Shown: positions 33,313-42,872, counted from the stretch's first letter. The stretch: 43,593 bases of DNA from Phytoactinopolyspora halotolerans (GCF_010550675.1 NZ_JAAGOA010000037.1:1-43593); one strand, 5' to 3'. Numbers and translations: made by a program. Notes: generated from the letters alone by a model not told the origin.

Positions 33313-34452
33313 TCAGTTGATCTCCAATGCTGGTTGGTATATGCCCTCGACGCGGTCGTAGAGGACGAGCTGAGGATGGATGTCGAGGGTCACCGCTCGT
33401 CCAAGCGAAATACATGCGGACAGCGGTGCTGCTCCGAGTACGTGTACGCGGCGGACGTGCTTGCGGTGGTGTTCGATATCGGCCAGGACGTCCCGGAAAG
33501 CACGTTCAGCCGACTTGAGTGAGTCCGGTGTACCGATGACGTCGTAGTGCGCAGTCGTGTCGGCCATTGGGCTGATGCGATAGGCCGTGTAGCCGGTGAG
33601 CGGTTGCGGGATCTCAGTGATGTGCACGGTTGCGGAGAGAGAAAGGACCAGCACGATGTCCTCGGAGTCGTCGCCGTTGACGGTCTCCCAAGCGAAGCGT
33701 GTGTTCAGGTTGCCGGATGGCCACGACCATCCTTCGGTGCTGCGGTGTCGCTGGTAGATGTCGACGTCGAGCTTGTCGCCGATTAGAGTGCCGAGGTATA
33801 CCAGCAGCGGCCATCGTGCCAAGCTGAACACACTGAGGTGCTGAATCGTGCCGTCCTCGACAGCGGGAGCGAACTGGCGGCGGACAAACTGGTCGATAAT
33901 CCGCCTGCAGCTCGCGTAGTAGTCGCCGTTTCCGGCGTTCGGATCTGCGACGTGGCGGAGATCGATCTCCAAGCCTGTCCGGTCGGGGCTCAACGGGAAC
34001 TTGGCGTATCGGTTCGCATGTAGCACGGTAGCAGCGGCCATGCTTCGGTCGACATGGACCTTGCTGTCGCCGATGCTGCCTTGCATTCGCAAGATCGTTG
34101 TGGAGTTGGCGGGCGGGACCGACAACAGCTGCTCAATCCTGCCCTCATGCTTGCGCTTGATCTCTCGAAGGCGCTGAACTGTTAAGACGTCGAGATTCGT
34201 AGCTATGTCAAGGTCATCGTGGCACGTGCCACATAACAACAGGAGGTTGTCCGCCTCGTCACGTTGCTCAAGCGGCAGTGGATCGTCGCCTCTCGGGGAG
34301 CGAGTGCTCGTCGAGCGTCCTACTATGTGGGCCCGCTCACCCAACGGGACCGATTTCCAGGTAACTGACGAGGTGAGGATGTCGCGGTAACAGACCGCGC
34401 AGCGACCGCCGCTCCGTACAAGGAGGAGTCTTGTTGCGTGTTCAGAGATCAT
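33313..34452 (-). CDS. HNH-SAVED effector nuclease of CBASS (Cap5-like)
   Basis: A 379-residue effector. The N-terminal HNH nuclease has zinc cysteines in GGRCAVC (18, 21) and LLLCGTCHDD (74, 77), with active-site H42 (AHIVG), N69 and H78. Residues 140-379 form the SAVED domain that binds the cyclic nucleotide and drives oligomerisation (VFSLARWPLLVYLGTLIGDK, HVLGAAPLSACISLGRAV). When activated it degrades DNA, killing the infected cell. ATG 34452 has GGAG 5 bases upstream and overlaps by 4 bases the end of a small upstream ORF. Confidence 0.9.
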   Translation of the reverse strand: MISEHATRLLLVRSGGRCAVCYRDILTSSVTWKSVPLGERAHIVGRSTSTRSPRGDDPLPLEQRDEADNLLLLCGTCHDDLDIATNLDVLTVQRLREIKRKHEGRIEQLLSVPPANSTTILRMQGSIGDSKVHVDRSMAAATVLHANRYAKFPLSPDRTGLEIDLRHVADPNAGNGDYYASCRRIIDQFVRRQFAPAVEDGTIQHLSVFSLARWPLLVYLGTLIGDKLDVDIYQRHRSTEGWSWPSGNLNTRFAWETVNGDDSEDIVLVLSLSATVHITEIPQPLTGYTAYRISPMADTTAHYDVIGTPDSLKSAERAFRDVLADIEHHRKHVRRVHVLGAAPLSACISLGRAVTLDIHPQLVLYDRVEGIYQPALEIN

Positions 34453-34715
34453 CTCGACTCCATCATGAGCGCTGGCTCTGACAAGGTTCGGAGCTCGGCG
34501 AGGGCCCTATCGCGCCGCGAGGGTGTGGGTTTCATCTGGCCGCGGCCCGTCGCTGGACAGAGCGGCACGCAGTGCAGCTCGCCCAGGTCATCCTGTCGAC
34601 GATTCGTATACAGCCCGTCGTGTGGTCCGCCGCGCCGGTCTGTGGCGAGGAAGACGTGCACTTGGCTGGCTGATGAGGCAGCGGGCGTGTTCACCTGGGG
34701 CATCTCGTTTCCCAT
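34449..34715 (-). CDS. Small ORF coupled to the CBASS effector
   Basis: An 88-residue ORF, not recognised. Its stop overlaps the effector start in an ATGA, the pattern of translational coupling seen elsewhere in this genome. It is polar, with the stretch VHVFLATDRRGGPHDGLYTN in the middle and a helical end (RRDRALAELRTLSEPAL); no membrane segment. The ribosome site before ATG 34715 is weak and the composition only moderately gene-like. It could be a genuine accessory protein, or leader sequence that is open by chance. Confidence 0.4.
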   Translation of the reverse strand: MGNEMPQVNTPAASSASQVHVFLATDRRGGPHDGLYTNRRQDDLGELHCVPLCPATGRGQMKPTPSRRDRALAELRTLSEPALMMESR

Positions 34716-34881
34716 CTCTGCTTGCCGCGTTCTGCGGCGGACAGGCTCAACCGTGGCCTAGAGAGGCGAGGCTTGAGAACACAATCACCGTTAAGGGGGC
34801 TTAACAGAGACTCGAATGGCTCGGCCGAGCATAAGATGGCATCGTACGCGAGACGGCCGTGTTCACGGGAGGAGGCCGAGT
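34716..34881. promoter_or_regulatory. Divergent promoter region of CBASS and type I RM operons
   Basis: The 166 bases between the two defence operons are AT-richer in the middle and contain the hairpin/palindrome GTTAAG-GGGG-CTTAAC at 34790-34805. I infer that both promoters lie here. The HTH protein encoded first in the RM operon is the obvious candidate to bind it. Confidence 0.5.
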
Positions 34882-36798
34882 GTGCAGCAGACTGCATCGA
34901 CGCTGACGATGCAAGACATCGCTGACCTTGCGCATGTTAGTCGTCAGGCAGTCTCTATGTGGCGCAAGCGACCGCGCGTCAAGGGGCGTGATGTGCCATT
35001 TCCTCGCGCTGTGGAAGTTATGGACGGCGTTGAGCACTTTGATCGCGATGACGTCGTCGCATGGCTGGAGGAGACAGGCCGGGGGAACAATGCCGAGGTT
35101 CGCTACGACGCTCCAGCCGTGGCGATGCCGGAAGGCATGAAGCTGGAAGATCTCGTCGTACTCCTGTGTGTGTACGCCGTCGCAGGTGAACAGCTTGATG
35201 GTGCCAGTCGGGACCAGCTTTTAGCGTGGGCGCAAGATGTAGACCCTCAGGACGAGTTTGTACTGCACGAAGTGCGAACATTGCACCCTGGACCGGACGC
35301 CCTCCGATATGTCGACGACCTGGTCGAGGCCTCGTACGGACCTGCGGATGCGCTCGCTCGTCTCGACAATGGGCGCTTGAAGCGACAGGCAGCCGAACGT
35401 GGCCTCACGGACGACGTGATCAAGATATTGCAGGTGTCGGCGCAGGCATGCCGCACATACCTAGGTACGGACGAGACAGTGCTGATGCACGGCGGCGATC
35501 GTGTCCTGACCCTTGCGCTCGCTGGTGACTTTGGCGCCGTGGTACTGCAGGGCGACAACGTGAGAGATCGCGCGCTCCGGCGCCGAGCTGCGATAGCCGA
35601 CGTCGGAATCACATCGACCGTGACCGGCCCGAGCATCGTAGCTGCCTCGATTGTGCGCCTAGCCGCGGATGATGCTCTCGACCGAGTCGACGGGATCGTC
35701 CTCGGTTTGGGGCCGCAAGATGTGGCGATCATTCTTGGCTCGGCGGCTGCTCTGTGCGACAGGCTCCGTGACGAGTCAGAGCGGATGCGTTCGCAGACGC
35801 TGCGCGGAGAGAATCTCGCGATGGCTGTCCGCCTCCCACGAGGCTTGTGGCGCGCTGCCCATCGGCAAAGTCTTGGCTTGTGGGTGCTACACGGCGGCAA
35901 CTTCACACAACGGCCACGGATAGCGGACCTGGCTGCGGTTCCCGACGGCACACTCGACCTGGATGATCTTGCCTCTGACATCGTCGGTGCGCTCGAAAGA
36001 ACCGACCATAGGGCATTTCGTTACTGCCGGCGTGGAGATCTGAGCTCGATCCTGGCGGGCGCGCCAGTTGTTCCGCGGGGAGCGCGGGCTCTACGGATCG
36101 GACAAAGCGACGGAGCGTCCCATGTGGAACGTATCCACGCCGCAACCTTGACTACGAGCACACCGCTCGCCGGTCATGACATCCTCGTGGAGCAGGCGCC
36201 TGGGGCGGTCTTATTGCGGCATCGCTCGCTCGGCGAGCTCCGCGACTCCGGTCATATCGTGATGAGGCGTGGGAGCCGAGTCGACACCGGACACGCCGAT
36301 CCTGAGGGGACGGTAACCGTAGCCTCGGCTGATGGCAACTGGGACAGCGTACGACTTGACCCGTTCGACGCTGAGCGCCATTACCCAAGGGCCACTCGGA
36401 CCGAGCCTGGCGACGTCGTCTTCATTGAGAAGCCACGACCTAGGGCTCGCGTCGACACTGAAGGAGGTGCCATGGTGGCCTCGCCATCGAGGATCCTCCG
36501 CCTTAGAGAAGCGGCGGAAATCGGCCCGTATGCGCTGGCGGCCATAATCAACGAAATGACGTCTGAAGGTAGTGAGTGGGAGACATGGAGCGTGCCGGTC
36601 CTATCACGGCCGCAGGCCCAGCGTCTAGACGATGCGCTCCGCGACTCCCAGCTCTACCGCGACGAACTGCGTAGACGCGTAGACGCGACGCGCGATCTGA
36701 CCCGGGCATTGATCGAAGGCGTAGCCGCGGGCGCGGTCACACTGGACGCTGCACCAACGACAACCGGTATCACCACCAACCAAAGGAAAGCAGGCTGA
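34882..36798 (+). CDS. HTH protein with degenerate N6-methylase-like and specificity-like regions
   Basis: A 638-residue protein heading the type I RM operon. Residues 9-32 are an HTH (TMQDIADLAHVSRQAVSMWRKR), continuing into a second DNA-binding-like segment ending WLEETGRGNN. The middle (about 180-360) resembles N6-adenine methylases in order (VVLQGDN, VDGIVLGLGPQD, LAMAVRLPRGLW, SLGLWVLHGG) but lacks an NPPF/Y catalytic motif. The last third resembles an HsdS half-subunit: PGDVVFIEKPRPRARV and VPVLSRPQAQRLDDALRDSQ, ending with a helical GVAAGAVTL. GTG 34882 has GGGAGGAGG upstream. Its stop is one base before hsdM. A regulatory or DNA-targeting role is inferred. Confidence 0.7.
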   Translation: MQQTASTLTMQDIADLAHVSRQAVSMWRKRPRVKGRDVPFPRAVEVMDGVEHFDRDDVVAWLEETGRGNNAEVRYDAPAVAMPEGMKLEDLVVLLCVYAVAGEQLDGASRDQLLAWAQDVDPQDEFVLHEVRTLHPGPDALRYVDDLVEASYGPADALARLDNGRLKRQAAERGLTDDVIKILQVSAQACRTYLGTDETVLMHGGDRVLTLALAGDFGAVVLQGDNVRDRALRRRAAIADVGITSTVTGPSIVAASIVRLAADDALDRVDGIVLGLGPQDVAIILGSAAALCDRLRDESERMRSQTLRGENLAMAVRLPRGLWRAAHRQSLGLWVLHGGNFTQRPRIADLAAVPDGTLDLDDLASDIVGALERTDHRAFRYCRRGDLSSILAGAPVVPRGARALRIGQSDGASHVERIHAATLTTSTPLAGHDILVEQAPGAVLLRHRSLGELRDSGHIVMRRGSRVDTGHADPEGTVTVASADGNWDSVRLDPFDAERHYPRATRTEPGDVVFIEKPRPRARVDTEGGAMVASPSRILRLREAAEIGPYALAAIINEMTSEGSEWETWSVPVLSRPQAQRLDDALRDSQLYRDELRRRVDATRDLTRALIEGVAAGAVTLDAAPTTTGITTNQRKAG

Positions 36799-36799
36799 T

Positions 36800-38422
36800 A
36801 TGCCGCCACGTAAGAACGGGGTCTCGTCGGGACCATCGACGATGAAGGAACTTAAGGACACACTATGGAAGGCCGCCGACCGGCTCAGGGGTTCTCTCTC
36901 GGCGAGCCAGTACAAGGATGTCATCCTTGGCTTGGTCTTCCTCAAATATGTGTCCGACGCGTACGACGAGCGGCGCGAAGCCATCCGGGCCGAGCTGGTC
37001 GCAGAAGGTATGGACGACGAGCAGATCGCAGACCTCATTGACGATCCAGAGGAATATCACGGCTACGGCGTGTTCGTCGTCCCGCCAGAGGCCCGCTGGA
37101 CCTATCTCGCCGAGAACGCGAAGGGCAAGCCGGCCGTCGACGGTGAGCGCGAGAAGAACGTCGGGCAGCTTATCGACGAGGCCATGACCGCCGTCATGAA
37201 GGCCAATCCGTCCCTCGACGGCACGCTCCCGCGTCTGTACAACAAGGACAACATCGACCAGCGCCGGCTTGGCGAGCTGCTCGACCTGTTCAATAGCGCC
37301 CGGTTCAGCCGACAGGGCGAGTACCGAGCCCGTGATCTGATGGGCGAGGTATACGAGTACTTCCTCGGAAACTTCGCCCGCGCCGAGGGCAAACGAGGCG
37401 GCGAGTTCTTCACTCCGCCGAGCGTGGTCAAGGTGATCGTCGAAGTGCTGGAGCCTAGCAACGGTAGGGTCTACGACCCGTGCTGCGGATCGGGTGGCAT
37501 GTTCGTCCAGACCGAAAAGTTCATCTACGAGCACGAGGGTGACCCGAAGAACGTCTCGATCTATGGCCAGGAATCCATCGAGGAGACTTGGCGGATGGCC
37601 AAGATGAACCTTGCCATCCACGGAATCGACCACAAGGGCTTGGGCGCCCGCTGGGGCGACACGTTCGCGCGCGATATCCATCCGGACGTTCAAATGGATT
37701 ATGTGATGGCGAACCCACCGTTCAACATCAAGCATTGGACCCGCCGCGAGGATGATCCTCGCTGGAAGTACGGCGTACCACCGGCAAACAATGCCAACTA
37801 TGCCTGGATCCAGCACATCCTGTCCAAGCTCGCGCCTGGCGGCAAAGCGGGCGTTGTCATGGCCAACGGATCGATGTCGTCAAGCTCCAACGGCGAGGGC
37901 CAGATCCGCGCCCAGATTGTTGAGGCCGACCTCGTCTCCTGCATGGTCGCGATGCCCACGCAGCTCTTCCGCAGCACTGGTATCCCGGTCTGCCTGTGGT
38001 TCTTTGCCAAGGACAAGTCCGCTGGAGCGCAAGGCTCAATCGACCGTACAGGGCAGGTCCTCTTCATCGACGCCCGCGAGATGGGCTACATGGTCGACCG
38101 CGCAGAGCGCGCTCTCAGCAACGAAGACATCATCCGTATCGGTGACATCTATCACGCCTGGCGCGGTTCGACTTCAGCGGCGAAAAAGGGAATCGAATAC
38201 GAGGATGTAGCCGGCTTCTGCAAGTCCGTATCTCTGGCTGATATCAAGGCTGCAGACTACGCCCTCACGCCGGGGCGTTACGTTGGCGCGGCTGATGTCG
38301 ATGATGACGGCGAACCCATCGACGAGAAGATCGAGCGGCTCACAAAGGAACTGCTAGAAGCCTTCGGCGAGTCAGCACGGCTGGAGGAGAACGTGCGCAA
38401 TCAGTTGGAGCGTATCTCGTGA
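36800..38422 (+). CDS. hsdM: Type I restriction-modification methyltransferase subunit
   Basis: A 540-residue N6-adenine methyltransferase. The N-terminal HsdM domain (about 15-150) includes LRGSLSASQYKDVILGLVFLKY. SAM-binding motif I is VYDPCCGSGGMF (224-235) and the catalytic motif IV is MANPPFN (303-309). It forms the M2S core with HsdS and, with HsdR, the full restriction complex. ATG 36800 lies one base after the preceding stop, and its own stop overlaps hsdS (GTGA). Normal length; it appears intact. Confidence 0.97.
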   Translation: MPPRKNGVSSGPSTMKELKDTLWKAADRLRGSLSASQYKDVILGLVFLKYVSDAYDERREAIRAELVAEGMDDEQIADLIDDPEEYHGYGVFVVPPEARWTYLAENAKGKPAVDGEREKNVGQLIDEAMTAVMKANPSLDGTLPRLYNKDNIDQRRLGELLDLFNSARFSRQGEYRARDLMGEVYEYFLGNFARAEGKRGGEFFTPPSVVKVIVEVLEPSNGRVYDPCCGSGGMFVQTEKFIYEHEGDPKNVSIYGQESIEETWRMAKMNLAIHGIDHKGLGARWGDTFARDIHPDVQMDYVMANPPFNIKHWTRREDDPRWKYGVPPANNANYAWIQHILSKLAPGGKAGVVMANGSMSSSSNGEGQIRAQIVEADLVSCMVAMPTQLFRSTGIPVCLWFFAKDKSAGAQGSIDRTGQVLFIDAREMGYMVDRAERALSNEDIIRIGDIYHAWRGSTSAAKKGIEYEDVAGFCKSVSLADIKAADYALTPGRYVGAADVDDDGEPIDEKIERLTKELLEAFGESARLEENVRNQLERIS

Positions 38423-39603
38423 GACGCTTCGAAGTCAGCAATCTGGTCGCTCAAGGCATACTGCGCGTTGAGGACGGTAACCACGGAAACGACCGCCCCC
38501 GGCCCGGCGAGTTTGTTGAGGACGGTGTGGCATTCATCCGCGCAGCAGACATGACTAGCGGCGTGGTTGACTTTGAGGGTGCCGGAAAGATCAGTACTAT
38601 GGCACGGAACCGCATTAGAAAAGGCGTCGGCGCTCCGTGCGATGTAATATTATCGCACAAAGGGACGGTCGGACGCGTTGCGGTGGCGCCTGTTGATGCC
38701 CCTGATTTTGTCTGTTCGCCGCAGACTACATTCTGGCGCAGTCTAGACCACAATAGGCTCGACCAGCGGTTCTTGCGCTATGTGCTTGAGTCGAATGACT
38801 TCCAGCAGCAACTTCAAGTGTTGGCTAACCAGACCGATATGGCTCCATACGTTAGTCTCACTGGCCAGAGGTCGATGCATATTTCAATTCCAGAGATTTG
38901 GGAGCAGCAGGCGATTGCGGAGGTGCTGGGCGCGCTCGACGACAAGATCGCCGCCAACGACCGGCTCATACTCATTGCGGATGACCTCGCACAGGCATTG
39001 GCGCGGCGGTCGTTTGGTGACTCGGATTCTCGCTTGTCTGATATTGCATTCGTTACAATGGGTTCATCTCCGCCGGGGGAGAGTTACAACGAACACGGTG
39101 AGGGCGTGCCTTTCTATCAAGGCGTCCGAGATTTCGGTGTCAGGTTCCCGAGTCGTCGAGTGTGGACGACCGCGCCTGTCCGGGAAGCTAAAGCGAATGA
39201 CACGTTGCTCAGCGTTCGAGCTCCCGTTGGCCGTACAAACCTTGCCGGCGAGGACCTGTGTGTTGGCCGCGGCCTTGCCGCTCTGCGTTCTCGTTTGGGT
39301 CACCCAATGACTCTGTACCATCAGGTCAGGGCAACCGCCTCTATATGGGCTCCCTATGAGGCAGAAGGGACAGTGTTCGGTTCCATAAATAAGAAGCAGC
39401 TCGAAGCGATTCGCGTACCGTTCGTCATCGAATCCATGGCGAACGAACTGGAAGAGATGTTGTTTGCGATCGAAGGCCGCATCTCCGCAGCCATTGCTGA
39501 AAATGGTCTGCTCGCGGCGACCCGGGACGAGCTGTTGCCGTTGCTGATGTCGGGGAAGGTACGCGTGAAGGACGCGGAGAAGGTCGTGGAGGAGGTGACG
39601 TGA
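38419..39603 (+). CDS. hsdS: Type I restriction-modification specificity subunit
   Basis: A 394-residue DNA-recognition subunit with two target-recognition domains (about 1-150 and 200-345), each followed by a conserved helix: SIPEIWEQQAIAEVLGALDDKI and VPFVIESMANELEEMLFAIE. The standard motif ATRDELLPLLMSGKVRVKDAE closes the protein. The recognised sequence cannot be predicted. Composition is AT-richer than the neighbouring genes, as expected for exchanged specificity domains. GTG 38419 overlaps the hsdM stop and its stop overlaps the hsdR start region. Confidence 0.96.
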   Translation: MRRFEVSNLVAQGILRVEDGNHGNDRPRPGEFVEDGVAFIRAADMTSGVVDFEGAGKISTMARNRIRKGVGAPCDVILSHKGTVGRVAVAPVDAPDFVCSPQTTFWRSLDHNRLDQRFLRYVLESNDFQQQLQVLANQTDMAPYVSLTGQRSMHISIPEIWEQQAIAEVLGALDDKIAANDRLILIADDLAQALARRSFGDSDSRLSDIAFVTMGSSPPGESYNEHGEGVPFYQGVRDFGVRFPSRRVWTTAPVREAKANDTLLSVRAPVGRTNLAGEDLCVGRGLAALRSRLGHPMTLYHQVRATASIWAPYEAEGTVFGSINKKQLEAIRVPFVIESMANELEEMLFAIEGRISAAIAENGLLAATRDELLPLLMSGKVRVKDAEKVVEEVT

Positions 39604-42600
39604 TGGTCAGCGAGGCCGAGTGGGAGATTATCGCCCTTGAAACGTTCGCAGAGCAGGAGTGGATGCCCACTGCCGGTGCTGAAATCGCTCCGGGAGTCGA
39701 CGGTGGTCGAACGTCCTGGGAAGATGTCGTTTTGCCCAGCCGCATGTTGCGCAAGTTGGGTGACCTCAACCCGCAGGTTCCGGTGGAGTACCTGGAGCAG
39801 GCGCTTGCGGAGATCGTTCAGCCGAAATCGCAGGACGCGATCGCGGAGAACTTCCGATTGCACCAGATCTGTGTGCATGGGTATCGGGGGATTAGCTACG
39901 TTGACTCCGACGGCATCGAGCAGAATCCGACGATTCGGTTGGTCGGCCCAGAGGTCGAGGACAATGAACTCTTGGCTGTCAACCAGGTGATTGTGCGCTC
40001 GAAGGACGCCGAGCGGCGGTTTGACATCGTGCTCTACCTCAATGGCATGCCAGTGGCGATCGTCGAGCTCAAGAAGGCCGGCTCCCAGCACGCGGACATC
40101 GCGGCCGCGCATGCTCAGCTGGACACCTATCTGCGCGAGTTCCCGATGGCGTTCCGCTTCGCCGTGATGACGGTGATCAGCGACGGCATCGTCGCGCGCT
40201 ACGGAACGCCGTTCACGCCGCTCAACCACTACTCGCCATGGAGGGTGGATGACGAGGGCAAGCCGGTGAGGCTCGGCGAGGCGGCCGGCGATGTGCATCT
40301 GGGCACCGAGCTCGAGTTCCTGATCGAGGGTGTGTTCAACCCGGAGCGGTTCCTGCAGTTGCAGCGCAACTTCACGGCGTTCGACGAGGGCGACGTCCTC
40401 AAAAAGCGGATCGCGAAGCCGCACCAGTACTTCGCCGTCACGAAGGCAGTCGGCTCAACGGTCGCGGCGGTGGAGAGCAACGGCAAGGCGGGCGTCGTCT
40501 GGCACACCCAGGGCTCGGGCAAGTCGATGGAGATGGAACTCTACGCCCACCTTGTCGCCCGTCAGCCCAAGCTGAAGAACCCGACGATCATTGTCGTGAC
40601 CGACCGCCGCGAGCTGGACGGTCAGCTCCTCGACACGTTTAAGGTGTCGACACTGTTGGGCGAGGACCCGATCGCCGTCACCACTCGCAGCCAGTTGCGC
40701 GACGAGCTGACGAACAGGACGACCGGCGGCATCTACTTCACGACTCTGCAGAAGTTCGGTCTCACCGACGAGGAGCGGCAGTCCGGCCTCGACCATCCGC
40801 TGCTGTCGAATCGGCGCAACATCATCGTCGTCGTCGACGAAGCCCACCGCAGCCACTACGACGATCTTGACGGTTACGCCCGGCACCTCAAGGATGCGCT
40901 GCCCAACGCTGCGCTGATCGCGTTTACCGGCACGCCGATTTCGGAGTCGGACCGTAACACCCGCGAGGTGTTCGGTGATTACGTCGACATCTACGACCTC
41001 ACCAGGGCTGTGGACGATGGTGCGACCGTCGAGGTGCACTTCGAGCCGCGGCTGATCCAGGTCGGGCTGACGTCCGACGTTAGCGAGGATGATCTCGATA
41101 AGGCGGCCGACGAAGCCACGACGGGGCTCGACGACGTCGAGAGGACGCGAATCGAGAAGTCGGTCGCGGTGATCAACGCGGTCTACGGCGCGCCGGCCCG
41201 GCTTCAAGCACTGGCAGCAGACATCCTCGAGCATTGGGACACCCGCTCGGAGGAGATGCGCAAGTTCATCGGTACGCCCGGCAAGGCATTCATCGTGGGC
41301 GCCACGCGGGAGATCTGTGCCCGGCTGTACGAGGAGATCATCAAGCTTCGGCCGGATTGGCACAACGATGCGGTGGACAAGGGCGTCGTCAAGGTCGTGT
41401 ACTCCGGGTCGGCCCAGGACGAGATGCCCGTTGCCAAGCACGTGCGGCGGAGCTCGCAGATCAAAGCGATCCAGACCCGGCTCAGGGACGCGGACGACCC
41501 GTTGCAGATCGTGATCGTCAAAGACATGATGCTGACGGGCTTCGACGCTCCGCCACTGCACACGCTGTACTTGGACCGTCCGCTCAAGGGCGCGCTGCTC
41601 ATGCAGACTCTGGCGCGGGTCAACCGGACCTTCGAGGGAAAGCCGAGCGGCTTGCTTGTCGCGTATGCGCCGCTGGCGGAGAACCTAAACCAGGCCCTTG
41701 CCGAGTACACCGACACTGACCGTGCCACGAAACCGGTCGGGAAGAACATCGATGAGGCTGTCGAGCTAACGAGAGGTCTGATCTCATCGCTGGATGACCT
41801 GTGCTCAGGGTATCCGTGGCGGAAACAGCTTGACGGTGGTCCAAAGTCGTGGATCAAGGCAGCCACAGGCTTGACCAACTATCTCCGCTCGCCAGACACA
41901 CCGGGCAATCAGCCGGCCGAAGGGGAGGAGACGCTAGCCGACCGGTTCCGCAAGTTGGCTAACCAGCTTTCTCGGGCCTGGGCTCTGTGCGCTGGCAGCG
42001 GAGAGTTGCACGATATGCGATCCGAAGCGCGATTCTACGAAGAAGTCCGGGTCTGGATGGGCAAGTTCGATGCCCAGGAACGTCAATCACAGGGCCGCCC
42101 CGTCCCAGAAGAGATCCAGCGGATGCTCTCGGCGTTGGTAGCAACGTCGACCGCATCCGGCGAGATCGTGGACATCTATGAGGCGGCCGGGCTAACGAAG
42201 CCGTCACTCTCGGATCTGGGACCGGAATTCCATGTCAAGGCACAACAAGCGTCCAACCCGCACCTGGCGATAGAGGCGTTGCGGGATCTGCTCACCGAAG
42301 AGGCAGGCAAGGTGACGCGCCACAACCTTGTCCGGCAGCGAGCGTTCTCTGAACGGATCAAGGAGTTGATGAAGAAGTACACGAACCAGCAGCTCACCTC
42401 GGCCGAGGTCATCGCTGAACTGATTGAGTTCGCCAAAGAGGTGGCCGCCGAGGGTAAGCGCGGCGCGCGCTTCGCACCCCCTCTATCGGAAGATGAACTC
42501 GCCTTCTACGACGCCGTGAGCACCAACGAGTCGGCAGTTGAGCTCCAGGGTGAGGACGTACTGGCCCAGATCGCTCGCGAACTGGTGGCAGTGATGCGGC

Positions 42601-42764
42601 GGGACGTGAAGACTGACTGGACGGTGCGGGACGATGTTCGAGCCAAGCTGCGCTCTTCAATCAAGCGGCTCTTGGTCAAGCACAAGTACCCGCCCGACAA
42701 GCAGCCGGAGGCGATCAAGCTTGTCATCGAGCAGATGGAGAGTATGGCCCCCCGCTACGCCTGA
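39603..42764 (+). CDS. hsdR: Type I restriction endonuclease subunit
   Basis: A 1053-residue motor/nuclease. The N-terminal PD-(D/E)xK nuclease has D141 and E155-L-K157 (FDIVLYLNG ... AIVELKKA). The superfamily 2 helicase motor has Walker A GSGKS (304-308), DEAH (412-415), TGTP (442-445) and later motifs near ILVKDMMLTGFDAPPL-like sequence (VIVKDMMLTGFDAPPLHTLY). A helical C-terminal domain contacts the methylase. It translocates and cuts unmodified DNA. ATG 39603 (in TGATG overlap with hsdS) has GGAGG upstream. All motifs are intact. Confidence 0.97.
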   Translation: MVSEAEWEIIALETFAEQEWMPTAGAEIAPGVDGGRTSWEDVVLPSRMLRKLGDLNPQVPVEYLEQALAEIVQPKSQDAIAENFRLHQICVHGYRGISYVDSDGIEQNPTIRLVGPEVEDNELLAVNQVIVRSKDAERRFDIVLYLNGMPVAIVELKKAGSQHADIAAAHAQLDTYLREFPMAFRFAVMTVISDGIVARYGTPFTPLNHYSPWRVDDEGKPVRLGEAAGDVHLGTELEFLIEGVFNPERFLQLQRNFTAFDEGDVLKKRIAKPHQYFAVTKAVGSTVAAVESNGKAGVVWHTQGSGKSMEMELYAHLVARQPKLKNPTIIVVTDRRELDGQLLDTFKVSTLLGEDPIAVTTRSQLRDELTNRTTGGIYFTTLQKFGLTDEERQSGLDHPLLSNRRNIIVVVDEAHRSHYDDLDGYARHLKDALPNAALIAFTGTPISESDRNTREVFGDYVDIYDLTRAVDDGATVEVHFEPRLIQVGLTSDVSEDDLDKAADEATTGLDDVERTRIEKSVAVINAVYGAPARLQALAADILEHWDTRSEEMRKFIGTPGKAFIVGATREICARLYEEIIKLRPDWHNDAVDKGVVKVVYSGSAQDEMPVAKHVRRSSQIKAIQTRLRDADDPLQIVIVKDMMLTGFDAPPLHTLYLDRPLKGALLMQTLARVNRTFEGKPSGLLVAYAPLAENLNQALAEYTDTDRATKPVGKNIDEAVELTRGLISSLDDLCSGYPWRKQLDGGPKSWIKAATGLTNYLRSPDTPGNQPAEGEETLADRFRKLANQLSRAWALCAGSGELHDMRSEARFYEEVRVWMGKFDAQERQSQGRPVPEEIQRMLSALVATSTASGEIVDIYEAAGLTKPSLSDLGPEFHVKAQQASNPHLAIEALRDLLTEEAGKVTRHNLVRQRAFSERIKELMKKYTNQQLTSAEVIAELIEFAKEVAAEGKRGARFAPPLSEDELAFYDAVSTNESAVELQGEDVLAQIARELVAVMRRDVKTDWTVRDDVRAKLRSSIKRLLVKHKYPPDKQPEAIKLVIEQMESMAPRYA

Positions 42765-42831
42765 GCGATCGTCGACCTTTCTCCCGGCAGTCCGTGTACC
42801 CATGGCAGATGTGCCGGCAGGAGCGGCTGGT

Positions 42832-42872
42832 CCAGACGGAACCTCCGTTCCGTCCGCGTCCGGTCCGTCTGG
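42832..42872 (+). terminator. Alternative hairpins after hsdR
   Basis: An 8-base perfect hairpin (42835-42842 / 42847-42854, 4-base loop) competes with a 9-base stem (42832-42840 / 42864-42872) that uses the same left arm. It lies 68 bases after the hsdR stop and 87 before the next gene. Likely terminator; the two mutually exclusive forms would also suit attenuation. Confidence 0.45.
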
